From positions 1 to 44,133 of the forward strand of contig CABUBZ010000009.1 in assembly GCA_902489945.1 (NCBI GenBank): a stretch of DNA of 44,133 nucleotides, read 5' to 3'. How positions within the stretch are numbered: position 1 is the first letter of the stretch; each line of letters opens with the position of its first letter. The notes beneath the pieces were generated by a model. That model had not been told where the DNA came from and made no database searches. It worked only from the letters and a program-made list of their open reading frames with translations. The position numbers were made by a program, and so were the translations under genes. The stretch is from an uncultured Collinsella sp. Its GTDB lineage: Bacteria > Actinomycetota > Coriobacteriia > Coriobacteriales > Coriobacteriaceae. This document shows positions 7,526 to 15,337 of this stretch, in pieces.

Positions 7526-8605
7526 ATGCTTAGGATCGGTCTTCTTACCAGTGGCGGCGACTGCCAGGCACTCAACGCCACCATGCGCGGCATTGTCAAA
7601 ACACTTATGACCAACAGCGAAGAGCCTATCGAAATCTATGGTTTTGAGGACGGCTACCAGGGCCTTATCTACAGCAGATTCCGTGTCATGACTCCCGCCG
7701 ATTTTAGCGGCATCCTCACCCGCGGCGGCACCATCCTGGGCACGAGCCGTACGCCGTTCAAGCGCCTGGACACTCCCGAGGCCGACGGCGTCGAGAAGGT
7801 GCCCGCAATGGTCCACACCTATCATAAGCTGCAGCTCGACTGCCTGTTTATGCTAGGCGGTAACGGATCCACCAAGACCGCCAACCGCCTGCGCGAAGAG
7901 GGCCTCAACGTTATCGCCCTACCCAAAACCATCGATAACGACACCTGGGGCACCGAGTTGACGTTTGGCTTTACGAGCGCCATCGACGTCGCTACCAAGT
8001 GCATCGACGACATCCACACCACCGCGTCGAGTCACGGGCGCGTGTTCGTTATCGAGATCATGGGCCACAAGGTTGGCTGGATCCCGCTGTATGCCGGCGT
8101 CGCGGGCGGCGCAGATGTCATCTTGATTCCCGAGATTCCCTACGACATGGATAACGTCATCAAGACCATTGAGCATCGCATGGAGACCGGCAGCCGCTTT
8201 ACCATCGTGGCCGTCGCCGAGGGCGCCATCTCCAAGGAGGACGCGGCACTGTCCAAGAAGGAGTACAAGAAGAAGCTCGCCGAGCGCACGAGCCCGTCGA
8301 TTGTCTACGACATCGCCAAGGAGATCGAAGCCAAGACCGGTCGCGAGACCCGTGTCGCTATCCCCGGTCACACGCAGCGCGGCGGCCAGCCCGACGCTCA
8401 GGACCGCATCTTTGCGACCCAGTGCGGCGTCGAGGCGGCACTGGGGTGCCTACGCGGCGAGTTTGGCTACATGATTGCCCTGCGTGACGGCAAGATGTGC
8501 CACATGCCGCTCAAGGATGTCGCTGGCAAGCTCAAGTTTGTCGATCCCCAGAGCGATCTGGTGCGCGAGGCCAAGGCGTTGGGCATCAGCTTCGGCGACG
8601 AATAG
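7526..8605 (+). CDS. pfkA: 6-phosphofructokinase (group III / PPi-type sequence features)
   Basis: Phosphorylates fructose 6-phosphate to the 1,6-bisphosphate, the committed step of glycolysis, in the cytoplasm. The 359-residue protein has the phosphofructokinase fold: LLTSGGDCQALNA at the N-terminus, GGNGSTKTA (111-119), PKTIDND (133-139) and VIEIMGHKVGW. In the E. coli ATP enzyme the equivalent segments are GGDGS and PGTIDND. The Lys in PKTIDND is characteristic of PPi-dependent and related group III enzymes, while the Gly after GGN is the ATP-type residue. The phosphoryl donor is therefore uncertain. The ATG at 7526 follows GGAAGGATTC. A large palindrome follows the stop after 23 bases. 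Confidence 0.93.
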   Translation: MLRIGLLTSGGDCQALNATMRGIVKTLMTNSEEPIEIYGFEDGYQGLIYSRFRVMTPADFSGILTRGGTILGTSRTPFKRLDTPEADGVEKVPAMVHTYHKLQLDCLFMLGGNGSTKTANRLREEGLNVIALPKTIDNDTWGTELTFGFTSAIDVATKCIDDIHTTASSHGRVFVIEIMGHKVGWIPLYAGVAGGADVILIPEIPYDMDNVIKTIEHRMETGSRFTIVAVAEGAISKEDAALSKKEYKKKLAERTSPSIVYDIAKEIEAKTGRETRVAIPGHTQRGGQPDAQDRIFATQCGVEAALGCLRGEFGYMIALRDGKMCHMPLKDVAGKLKFVDPQSDLVREAKALGISFGDE

Positions 8606-8628
8606 CCTCGGCCGAAATCCATCCCATC

Positions 8629-8725
8629 GGGCCCTCCGACCCCGCCCGACGTATTTCGATTTGGCTCCTCCCTTGACTCCGTCAAAGGTCGCCAATCGAA
8701 ATCGTCGGGCGGGGTCGGAGGGCCC
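8629..8725. repeat. 97-base extended palindrome downstream of pfkA
   Basis: A perfect 23-bp outer stem (8629-8651 with 8703-8725) continues inward, with two unpaired bases, into ATTTCGAT..TGGC paired with GCCAATCGAAAT. The roughly 25-base apex contains a small TTGAC/GTCAA palindrome. No T tract follows either arm. It is a very stable structure if transcribed and could act as a transcript end or be a mobile repeat. Confidence 0.8.
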
Positions 8726-8788
8726 TGCGTTTACATACTCGCCGAGGCTATTCATCTTCTTGCTGCGGGTGCCTGGTCTGATAGTAAA

Positions 8789-8850
8789 TTGCGGTGGAAT
8801 AGTTCCTGTTTGGGCTCAAATAGCTGAATCTAGGAACTATTCCACCGCAA
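8789..8850. repeat. Dispersed hairpin element R1, copy 2
   Basis: Perfect 19-bp inverted repeat, TTGCGGTGGAATAGTTCCT with its complement, around a 24-base loop. It differs from copy 1 at stem positions where both arms changed together. Confidence 0.88.
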
Positions 8851-8900
8851 CTTACGAATGATCGGAGCGGCTACAGCACAAGCGTCGGCGTTCGTTTGAT

Positions 8901-9073
8901 GGTCCGCCACGAAAAGGGGCCATCTACTACGTTTAACTCGATGAGGCCAACCATGACCGCCTTTTTCGAAAATCGACAGGCCTTCTACCTGCGGTTTTAT
9001 TTTTCGTTTCCCCGGCATGGTTGAGGGTATCCAATTAAACGTAGTAGATAGGCCCGTTTTGTGGCATACGACC
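8901..9073. repeat. About 173-base imperfect palindromic element
   Basis: A perfect 15-bp core pair, ATCTACTACGTTTAA at 8922-8936 with its complement at 9035-9049, is flanked outside by GCCAC/GTGGC and GGTC/GACC. Inside are AACCATG/CATGGTT (8949-8955 and 9016-9022) and a T/A-rich centre. No plausible coding frame is present. It may be a degenerate miniature mobile element or a structured RNA. Confidence 0.6.
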
Positions 9074-9144
9074 CATTCAAGCCCAATCTCGAAGGCTAAA
9101 GAGGGCCTCTCATCCACGCTTGCGAGCAGAAGATAGCAAAGCAA

Positions 9145-9226
9145 CAAACGCCGGGTCGCCCGTAGGTGCCCGACGTTTGCCCAGATAAAACCTGCCAAAA
9201 TAAACCTGTCCCTTTTTGGCGGATTA
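9145..9226. repeat. Dispersed element R2, copy c, with adjoining hairpin
   Basis: The R2 core AAATAAACCTGTCCC with arms CCTGCCAAAA and TTTTTGGCGG occupies 9181-9226. It is preceded by a hairpin, CAAACG..GGG paired with CCC..CGTTTG (9145-9179), whose right side is also found next to R2 copy e. On the minus strand the element reaches into the TAA stop (9224-9226) of the permease gene. Confidence 0.8.
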
Positions 9227-12001
9227 CTCGGCGCTCTTGAGGGCACCGACCATGTCAATCTTGTTGAGGGTACGATTGGTAGCGAGGTTGACGATAAACG
9301 TAAAGCCAAAGGAAAGCGCCACGGCGAGCACGTAGCTTAGCGGCTCGACCTCGACGTCAAAGTACAGCGACGGCATCTGCAGGATGTACGTAAAGCTCTC
9401 GGCCAACGCACCACCCAGTGGAACGCCCAGCGCAGCGCCGATCGCCGTGAGGATCAACGTCTCCTTGTTGACGTAATGGTGCACCTCACCGCGACGGAAG
9501 CCCAACACCTTAATGGTCGCCAGCTCGCGCTCGCGCTCGGAGATATTCGTGTTGGACAGCGTAAACACCACCACAAACGACAGGCACGCCGCCATAAAGG
9601 TCACGAGCACCACGACCGAATTGATAATCGTAAAGTTCGCCTCATAGTTTTCCCAATGCTCGGCCGTACTCGAAATCGTAAGCCAACCGTCACTCTTAAG
9701 ATTCTTGCTAAACGCAATCTGGTCGGCCGACGAACCCTTGAGCAGTGCAAAGATGCCGTTAAGACGCGCGCTTCGGCCGAACGTGCGCTCATAGGTGCCC
9801 TGCGTCATGTAAAGCGTGTTGCCCAGATAGTTAAGCGAAATGTCGCTGACTTTGACCTTGGCGACGTTGAGTGACGAATCCTGGACGTGCGCCGTATCGC
9901 CCGGTTGAATCCCCAGCACCAGCTGTGAACTCTTACTCAGATACACGTCTCCGTCACGCAAAGACAGTGGCTCTTTGGACTCATCCTCAAGGCGAACATA
10001 GTCGTCCAGATCGTTCGTGCGGTCATCGGGCACCACGATCAGCTGCACGGTCTCGCTCTTTCCGCCGAATGTAAAGGTGACGTTGTCGGTCATGATCGGC
10101 AGCGTCGAAGTTACGGTCACACCGGAATCCTTGACCGCGCTTCGCTCGTCGAGCGCCGCGCACGTCTGTGAAAAATCGTCGGGATTGGCGACCGCCAGCA
10201 GGTCGTAGCGCGTGATATGCCCGTACTGCTTGGGCGAAAGCGCCACCGACGTATCGCGGATGCCCATACCGCAGATCACAAGCGCCGTACAGCCCGCGAT
10301 ACCGAAGATGGTCATAAAGGCGCGCTTTTTGTAGCGGAATAGGTTGCGTGCAGCGACCTTGTTTAAGAAGCCCATGCGGCGCCAGATAAAGCCGATATGC
10401 TCGAGCAGAATGCGCGAGCCGGCGCGCGGGGCCTTGGGACGCATGAGCGAGGCTGGGGTCTCGGCCATCTCGTGGCGGCAGGCGATAATCGTAGCGCCCA
10501 CCACGCCCACGGCAAACAGCGCCACCGACACGAGCGAAGACACGATATCGTACGAAAGCAGCATCTGGGGCAGCGAGTACATGTCGTCGAACACCGTAAA
10601 CAAGAACAGTGGCAGGCCCACAAAGCCGATGATGTTGCCGAGCACGCCGCCGATCAGACATGCCCACAGCGCATAGTCCACGTATTTGGACAGGATGCGC
10701 TCGCGTGAATAGCCAAGCGCCTTGTACAGGCCAATAAGCGTGCGCTCCTCCTCGACCATGCGCGTGGCGGTGGTGAGGCTGATGAGCACGGCGACGATAA
10801 AGAAGATAAACGGGAACACCGTGGCGATGGCCTCGATCGAAGAACTGTCGCTCTCGACGCTCGAGTAGCTTGCGATGTTACCGCGGTCCTGAATGTACCA
10901 AGTGCATTCACCCAGATTGGAAAGCTCGGCGCGGGCATCGGCGAATTGCTGATCGGCGGCGGCGCGGCGCTGGTCCAACTCGGCCTGAGCTTGGACGCGC
11001 TCCTCGCTGCCCTCGGCCATGCGGTTGATGCTATCCTGCTCAATCCCAAAGAGCATGGCGGCCTGGCGCTCAGCCGCATCCAAGCTTGCCGGCGTGTCAA
11101 CCGTCAGCTCCTGGACGCGCGCCTTTTCACGCTCCTCGCGGATCTTCTCGATATTGCCCTTGACCTCATTGATCTTTGCCGTGTAGGCATCCGAGTAGGA
11201 GTTGAGGCTCTTGGCTCCCTCGACGATCACGTGGACCGCGGAGTAGGACGATGATGTCGCGGCATCCTCGCTCACATAGAACTTATAGTCCGCAGCCGAA
11301 GCGGCACGGAAGGCGTTGACTGTCGAGTCGGAGCTCACATCAGTGGGGTCGAGGACCTCGGCCGTAATGGTGTAATCGCCCGCGGCAAACTGATCCTTGG
11401 CACTTTGGTTGGACGAGCTCGCGTCATTGGCGGCAAAACTCACGGTATCGCCGAGCTTTTTGCCCGAAGCCTTCAGGAACTTCGAAGTTACCGCCACCTC
11501 ATCGGCGCTCTCGGGCAAATCGCCGTTCACGAGCACTGGCTGATCGATGTTCTCCTTGGAGAGACTTTGCACGACCACGCGCTCGCGCGTTGTGCCCACG
11601 GCGGTGTAGGCGGTCTCGGTGTAGATACCCTCGGCCGTCTCGACGCCGTCGATCTCTTGGATAGCCGCGAGATCGTCGCGCGTAAGGCCACAGGTCGACT
11701 GCACGTTAATGTCATAGACATTCTGCTGGTCAAAATAGGCGTCGACCGAATCGCACAAATCCTCGCAGCCCGCCTTAAGGCCGCACATCACGCTCACGCC
11801 GAGCGCGGTGATGACCACGATGGACAAGAAGCGCTTAAGACTGCCGCGGATTGTGCGGTAGATGCCACGGCGAAATACCGTCGGCACCATATCGTTTGAG
11901 CTTTGGGCGGTACGGTAGGTCGCGAACTCCCGGTCCCGACTCACGTGCTCCGTATCGTGGTTTTGGCTGTTTTGGCGGTCCTGGTCCATGGGCGCTACCA
12001 C
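9224..12001 (-). CDS. FtsX-type ABC transporter permease (two FtsX domains)
   Basis: A 925-residue MacB/FtsX-like permease. After a charged cytoplasmic head, TM1 lies at about 58-74. A large extracellular region follows with a Glu/Arg/Ala-rich probable coiled coil (around 290-370). Then three membrane spans follow (FPFIFFIVAVLISLTTAT; the ALWACLIGG region; the SSLVSVALFAVGVVGA region). A second half repeats the plan: a span at IFGIAGCTALVICGMGI, an extracellular domain, then three C-terminal spans. The start drawn is a GTG overlapping the ATPase stop by seven bases; an ATG at 11989 (MDQDRQ) is equally possible. The pair probably forms a lipid, peptide or drug mechanotransmission or export complex, as known for the family; the substrate is unknown. 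The stop overlaps repeat R2 copy c. Confidence 0.9.
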   Translation of the reverse strand: MVAPMDQDRQNSQNHDTEHVSRDREFATYRTAQSSNDMVPTVFRRGIYRTIRGSLKRFLSIVVITALGVSVMCGLKAGCEDLCDSVDAYFDQQNVYDINVQSTCGLTRDDLAAIQEIDGVETAEGIYTETAYTAVGTTRERVVVQSLSKENIDQPVLVNGDLPESADEVAVTSKFLKASGKKLGDTVSFAANDASSSNQSAKDQFAAGDYTITAEVLDPTDVSSDSTVNAFRAASAADYKFYVSEDAATSSSYSAVHVIVEGAKSLNSYSDAYTAKINEVKGNIEKIREEREKARVQELTVDTPASLDAAERQAAMLFGIEQDSINRMAEGSEERVQAQAELDQRRAAADQQFADARAELSNLGECTWYIQDRGNIASYSSVESDSSSIEAIATVFPFIFFIVAVLISLTTATRMVEEERTLIGLYKALGYSRERILSKYVDYALWACLIGGVLGNIIGFVGLPLFLFTVFDDMYSLPQMLLSYDIVSSLVSVALFAVGVVGATIIACRHEMAETPASLMRPKAPRAGSRILLEHIGFIWRRMGFLNKVAARNLFRYKKRAFMTIFGIAGCTALVICGMGIRDTSVALSPKQYGHITRYDLLAVANPDDFSQTCAALDERSAVKDSGVTVTSTLPIMTDNVTFTFGGKSETVQLIVVPDDRTNDLDDYVRLEDESKEPLSLRDGDVYLSKSSQLVLGIQPGDTAHVQDSSLNVAKVKVSDISLNYLGNTLYMTQGTYERTFGRSARLNGIFALLKGSSADQIAFSKNLKSDGWLTISSTAEHWENYEANFTIINSVVVLVTFMAACLSFVVVFTLSNTNISERERELATIKVLGFRRGEVHHYVNKETLILTAIGAALGVPLGGALAESFTYILQMPSLYFDVEVEPLSYVLAVALSFGFTFIVNLATNRTLNKIDMVGALKSAE

Positions 12002-12696
12002 TCGATCGTCTCGATAGGCACGGGATTTTGCTGGACCGTCTCGCTCTCCACACGACCACTCTTAAAGCGGATCAGGCGATCGGCCATGGGCGCGAGCGCG
12101 GAGTTGTGCGTGATGATGATGACCGTAATGCCCTGCTTGCGGCAGGTGTCCTGCAGCAACTGCAAGATCTGCTTACCGGTTTTGTAGTCGAGCGCGCCCG
12201 TGGGCTCGTCGCACAAAAGCAGCTTGGGGTTCTTGGCCAGTGCGCGCGCAATGGACACGCGCTGCTGCTCGCCGCCCGAAAGCTGCGCCGGAAAGTTGGC
12301 GAGGCGCTCACCCAGGCCAACCTGGCAAAGCGTTTGCTCGGCATCGAGCGAATCGGGACAAATCTGCGCCGCAAGCTCGACATTTTCGAGCGCCGTCAGG
12401 TTGGGGACCAGATTGTAGAACTGGAAGACAAAGCCGACGTCGGCACGGCGGTATTCCACGAGCTGCGCCTCGTTGGCGGAGCTCACGTCGCGCCCGTCCA
12501 CCGTCACGGTGCCGGAGGTTACCGTATCCATGCCGCCCAGGATGTTGAGCGCCGTGGTCTTGCCGGCACCCGAGGCGCCCAGGATAATGGCGAGCTCACC
12601 GCGTTCAACGGTAAAGCTCGCGCCGTCGAGCGCGTGAATGCGGGCATCGCCCTCGCCGTACGCCTTGATGACGTCTTTGAATTCGATATAAGCCAT
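11995..12696 (-). CDS. ABC transporter ATP-binding protein (MacB/LolD-like)
   Basis: A 233-residue ATPase partner of the FtsX-type permease. Walker A is GASGAGKTT, the Q loop region follows in FVFQFYNLVPNLTALENV, the signature is LSGGEQQRVSIARAL, Walker B is LLLCDEPTGALD, and a switch His is in IIITHN. The length and the LSGGEQQRV signature are typical of LolD/MacB-type ATPases that work with FtsX permeases. The ATG at 12696 follows GATGGGAATTAATCG, a modest ribosome binding site. The downstream permease start overlaps its stop codon, so the two are translationally coupled in one operon. Element R2 copy d lies about 50 bases upstream. Confidence 0.95.
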   Translation of the reverse strand: MAYIEFKDVIKAYGEGDARIHALDGASFTVERGELAIILGASGAGKTTALNILGGMDTVTSGTVTVDGRDVSSANEAQLVEYRRADVGFVFQFYNLVPNLTALENVELAAQICPDSLDAEQTLCQVGLGERLANFPAQLSGGEQQRVSIARALAKNPKLLLCDEPTGALDYKTGKQILQLLQDTCRKQGITVIIITHNSALAPMADRLIRFKSGRVESETVQQNPVPIETIEW

Positions 12697-12748
12697 CGAT
12701 TAATTCCCATCTGGTCGGATAACTCCTTAGTATTACCCATTTCGCACC

Positions 12749-12785
12749 GACCAAAAAGGGACAGGTTTATTTTGGTAGGTTTTAT
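12749..12785 (-). repeat. Dispersed element R2, copy d
   Basis: The only R2 copy in minus orientation: GGGACAGGTTTATTT flanked by GACCAAAAA and TTGGTAGGTTTTAT. It lies upstream of the ABC ATPase gene on that gene's own strand. Confidence 0.85.
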
Positions 12786-12896
12786 ATGGGGAAACGGGGA
12801 GCGCAGGCAAGCGCCGGGAAGGCAGAGAAATCATCGATGGGGTCAGGCCGACCGCCAAACACAACGCACGCATCTCAATCTGTCAGCCAAATCATT

Positions 12897-12910
12897 CGAA
12901 CAGCTGTTCG
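12897..12910. promoter_or_regulatory. Perfect SOS (LexA) box of the Gram-positive type
   Basis: CGAACAGCTGTTCG matches the CGAAC-N4-GTTCG operator known for LexA in Bacillus and many actinobacteria and is a perfect 14-bp palindrome. A TATGAT (12915-12920) that could be a -10 box lies five bases downstream. The GyrI-like gene begins at 12967, so LexA would block its promoter. Fit to the consensus is seen directly; regulation is inferred. Confidence 0.75.
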
Positions 12911-12966
12911 TTTCTATGATATGATTCCGCTATCTAAGCAGGCCAATACGCAGAAAGGCGGCCAAC

Positions 12967-13605
12967 ATGGCGTTCGACTTTAAGAAGGAATGCAAGGAGC
13001 TCTACAGACCTGCAAGCAAGCCGAGTATCATAACTGTCCCGCCTATGAGCTACGTTGCCGTTCGCGGAAAGGGCGACCCAAATACCGAAGGTGGCGAGTA
13101 TCAAAATGCCCTGCCGCTGCTTTACGGCATCGCCTATACCGTCAAGATGTCAAAGAAAGGCTCAAGGAGTATCGAGGGCTATTTCGACTTTGTGGTACCG
13201 CCGCTCGAGGGCTTCTGGTGGCAAGACTCCCCGAGCGGCGACATCGATTATGTACGCAAGGACGATTTCAACTTTATCTCGTGCATCCGCCTGCCCGATT
13301 TCGTCACTCAGGATGACTTTGACTGGGCGGTCGCGGAAGCCACGGCCAAAAAGAAACTGGACTTTTCTGCCGTCGAGCTGCTTAAAGTTGACGAGGGTCT
13401 CTGCGTTCAATGCATGCATACCGGACCCTACGACAGCGAGCCGGCAACCGTAGACGCCATGCATGAATATGCGACCGAGCAGGGCTATGTCCCCGACTTC
13501 TCAGACACCCGTTTACATCACGAAATCTATCTTTCCGATCCACGCAAGTGTGCGCCGGAGAAACTTAAGACTGTGGTTCGTCATCCTATCAAGCGCGCTG
13601 AATAG
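12967..13605 (+). CDS. GyrI-like small-molecule-binding domain protein
   Basis: A stand-alone 212-residue protein of the GyrI-like/SHS2-type superfamily. Supporting features are the opening PPMSYVAVRGKGDPNT segment, a central YFDFVVPPLEGFWW, the LLKVDEGLCVQCMHTGPYDSE segment, and the C-terminal LHHEIYLSDPRKCAPEKLKTV. Related domains bind hydrophobic or cationic small molecules or act as drug sequestrants; E. coli GyrI (SbmC) protects gyrase from toxins and is SOS-induced. A perfect SOS box 57 bases upstream makes induction on DNA damage plausible here as well. ATG at 12967 follows GAAAGGCGGCC. No enzymatic residues are claimed. The gene is followed by pseudogene debris. Confidence 0.85.
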   Translation: MAFDFKKECKELYRPASKPSIITVPPMSYVAVRGKGDPNTEGGEYQNALPLLYGIAYTVKMSKKGSRSIEGYFDFVVPPLEGFWWQDSPSGDIDYVRKDDFNFISCIRLPDFVTQDDFDWAVAEATAKKKLDFSAVELLKVDEGLCVQCMHTGPYDSEPATVDAMHEYATEQGYVPDFSDTRLHHEIYLSDPRKCAPEKLKTVVRHPIKRAE

Positions 13606-13775
13606 CGTGGAGCGTCATTTCACGCGCTGGGTTTTAAGCCAGCCAACCAGCCGCCTCCTAGGCCGTCCGGTAATTATCTTGACGCGGCCCGTCGCATCTT
13701 ATAAGTTTGTTTTGCTAAAGCTGGAAAGCCTCTCAACGATGCGCAACTCCAGCTCTTTTTCTATCAAGAGGCTTA

Positions 13776-14128
13776 ATGAAATACCAGAAGTCGCGGATAT
13801 CCATCAACGAACAAATAGCACTATTGACAGAAAACAAGGGTCTTAAGTGCTCTGATCAAAGCGAACTCGAGCAAGCTTTGGTCGAAGCCAACCACTACAG
13901 ACTGTCGGCCTACTGATTTCCCTACAAAACCAAATGCAAGTCCGGGATTACCATCTTTCGCGAAGGCACAACATTCGAAACCATCATCTACACGTATGAA
14001 TTTGACCGAGCCCTCCGGCAGTTAATGTTTGATGCGGTCGGCAGTGCGGTCGGCAGAATTGAGATCTACCTCAGAAGCAGAATTGCCTATCTTGCCTCTG
14101 AGGAACGCGGGCCTTTCTGTTACCCAGA
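13776..14128 (+). pseudogene. Abi_2 (AbiD/AbiF-type) abortive-infection protein, broken N-terminal half
   Basis: Reading from the ATG at 13776, which has AGAGG just upstream, gives an N-terminal Abi_2-like pattern: ISINEQIALLTENKGL, then ANHYRLSAY, then FREGTTFETIIYTYEFDRALR, then GRIEIYLRSRIAYLA. The family is thought to confer phage resistance as an RNA-targeting or growth-arrest protein. A UGA interrupts the frame after RLSAY, exactly where the family usually has Trp (YRLSxYW). Similarity stops at about 14128, roughly one third into the expected length, where a chloride-channel fragment begins in another frame. Both lesions are visible, so this is a relic. Confidence 0.7.
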
Positions 14129-14350
14129 TGTCGCCATAACGAGGCTCAACTCGGCATGCCCGTCGAGCTCTGCGCCGCACTGGGCTACGCAGCTGTCTTT
14201 GGCAGCGCCACCAATACGCTGCTCGCACCCATCCTTATTGGCTGCGAAGTCTTCGGCTTTGGCAACTTGCCGATGTTCTTTATTGTCTGCGTCGTGGCTT
14301 ACCTGTTCAACATGGATAAGTCGATCTACGCCCTGCAAGAGCGAGCGTAG
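14126..14350 (+). pseudogene. ClC-type voltage-gated chloride channel, C-terminal fragment
   Basis: About 70 codons in a frame different from the Abi remnant read NEAQLGMPVELCAALGYAA, then VFGSATNTLLAPILIGCEVFG, then a hydrophobic FFIVCVVAYLFNM and a SIYALQ end. This resembles the last membrane helices of ClC chloride channel/antiporter proteins, including the Asn-Thr-x-x-AP helix. The N-terminal 350 or so residues are absent. The ATG at 14156 has no good ribosome binding site, so expression as a small protein is unlikely. The join to the Abi remnant near 14128 implies a deletion that fused the two genes. Confidence 0.6.
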
Positions 14351-14376
14351 AAAGATGTCCAAGCAGGTGGTCTCAA

Positions 14377-14425
14377 CCGGAAACGGCGTCCCACTCTGAG
14401 GCTGTATTCCGGGACACGGTTTCCG
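14377..14425. other. Hairpin downstream of the pseudogene remnant
   Basis: CGGAAAC/GTTTCCG outer and GTCCC/GGGAC inner pairs surround an 18-base apex. It lies in the 144-base gap between the ClC remnant and the convergent alkyltransferase gene. There is no T tract; function unknown. Confidence 0.4.
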
Positions 14426-14494
14426 CTTGGAACGCCATTCGGAAAGCACATCCCGTTCTTTCACGGCGTCTTGGCTATGCAAAGTGCCCTGGCG

Positions 14495-15073
14495 TTACTC
14501 CTCGTACGCACCCTCGAGCCGCAGCAGCCATTCCTTGCGGTCAAGCCCGCCGGCATATCCGTTGAGCGAACCATCGGCGGCAACCACGCGATGGCACGGC
14601 ACGATAATCGAAACAGGGTTGCGAGCGACCGCAGCCCCCACCGCACGAGGAGACACAACGGGCGCCTCGTTTCCCGGTGCACGATGTCGAGCCGCAACAC
14701 GTTGGGCGATCTCGCCATACGTAGCGACCTCGCCACGCGGAATAGAAAGCAGCTCAAACCAAACTTCACGCTGAAACGCCGTACCAATCATATGCAACGG
14801 CGGTGTAAACCGAGGTTCCTGCCCTGCAAAATAAGCATTCAGCCAAGCCCAGGAACGCTCAAGCACCGAAGAGGCCGCACCATTTACCGGACTCACCGGC
14901 GACATGCCGCCAGCACCAGAAACCGCATCGGCACCTTCAACGTGCTCCGCATCTTCTTTGAGAAGCGTGGAGCCAAAGTGCTCCTGCCCCTCAAACCAAA
15001 GTCCCGTCAGACCGCGGCCATCAGCGGCAAGCAAGATTTCGCCCAAAGGCGAAGCAAACGTCGTCGTGACCAC
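14495..15073 (-). CDS. ogt: Methylated-DNA--protein-cysteine methyltransferase
   Basis: Suicide DNA repair protein that moves the alkyl group from O6-alkylguanine to its own Cys. The acceptor motif VPCHRVV contains Cys160, followed by GGLDRKEWLLRLEG, the usual end. Upstream are the AFQREVWFELLSIPRGEVATYGEIA segment (split here as AFQREVWFELL and IPRGEVATYGEIA) and the AVGAAVARNP helix-turn-helix. An acidic insert of about 30 residues (around 38-70) sits in the N-terminal domain, and a short Pro/His/Arg insert lies near 128-142. The start is a GTG at 15073 behind AAAGGAGCCGCTG. Length of 192 residues fits the family. It is convergent with the pseudogene region and not in an obvious operon. Confidence 0.93.
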   Translation of the reverse strand: MVTTTFASPLGEILLAADGRGLTGLWFEGQEHFGSTLLKEDAEHVEGADAVSGAGGMSPVSPVNGAASSVLERSWAWLNAYFAGQEPRFTPPLHMIGTAFQREVWFELLSIPRGEVATYGEIAQRVAARHRAPGNEAPVVSPRAVGAAVARNPVSIIVPCHRVVAADGSLNGYAGGLDRKEWLLRLEGAYEE

Positions 15074-15133
15074 CAGCGGCTCCTTTCAAAACTCCGCAAA
15101 CATAATACCGCGAATTGTGCAGACAACCCCAAT

Positions 15134-15235
15134 CGACCCCAAAGTCACCCAAGGCAGCAGGCGCGCAGCGCCGCAGCTGCCGCACGACCCCAAAGTCCCC
15201 GCAGGCAGCAGGCGCAAAGCGCCGAGGCCACCGCC
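15134..15235. repeat. Imperfect 51-base tandem duplication
   Basis: Two units start with CGACCCCAAAGTC at 15134 and 15185 and share GGCAGCAGGCGC and AGCGCCG; identity falls towards the end of each unit. The surrounding 15074-15337 stretch is otherwise GC-rich, Pro/Arg-type sequence with no supported gene. Confidence 0.6.
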
Positions 15236-15337
15236 GGGACCAGGGCCCGCAGCGGCCACGTGCCCTCACATCAGCCCAGCGGCCCCAACCAACAACGGCC
15301 CCATCGCAGATCGCTTGCAGCAGCGTCACCGCAGGCG

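Noticed and set aside
9145..9309. Short coding frames containing KRDRFIL-type peptides near 9180, 12750 and 42930
   Set aside because: They are translations of the R2 repeat in one frame, without ribosome binding sites; the shared peptide reflects the DNA repeat.
13679..13705. TTGACG with TATAAG as a promoter for the Abi relic
   Set aside because: The spacing is only 15 bases, and the downstream gene is broken, so support is too thin.
14156..14350. 64-residue membrane protein as a real small gene
   Set aside because: It matches only the tail of ClC channels, has no ribosome binding site and is fused to another relic.
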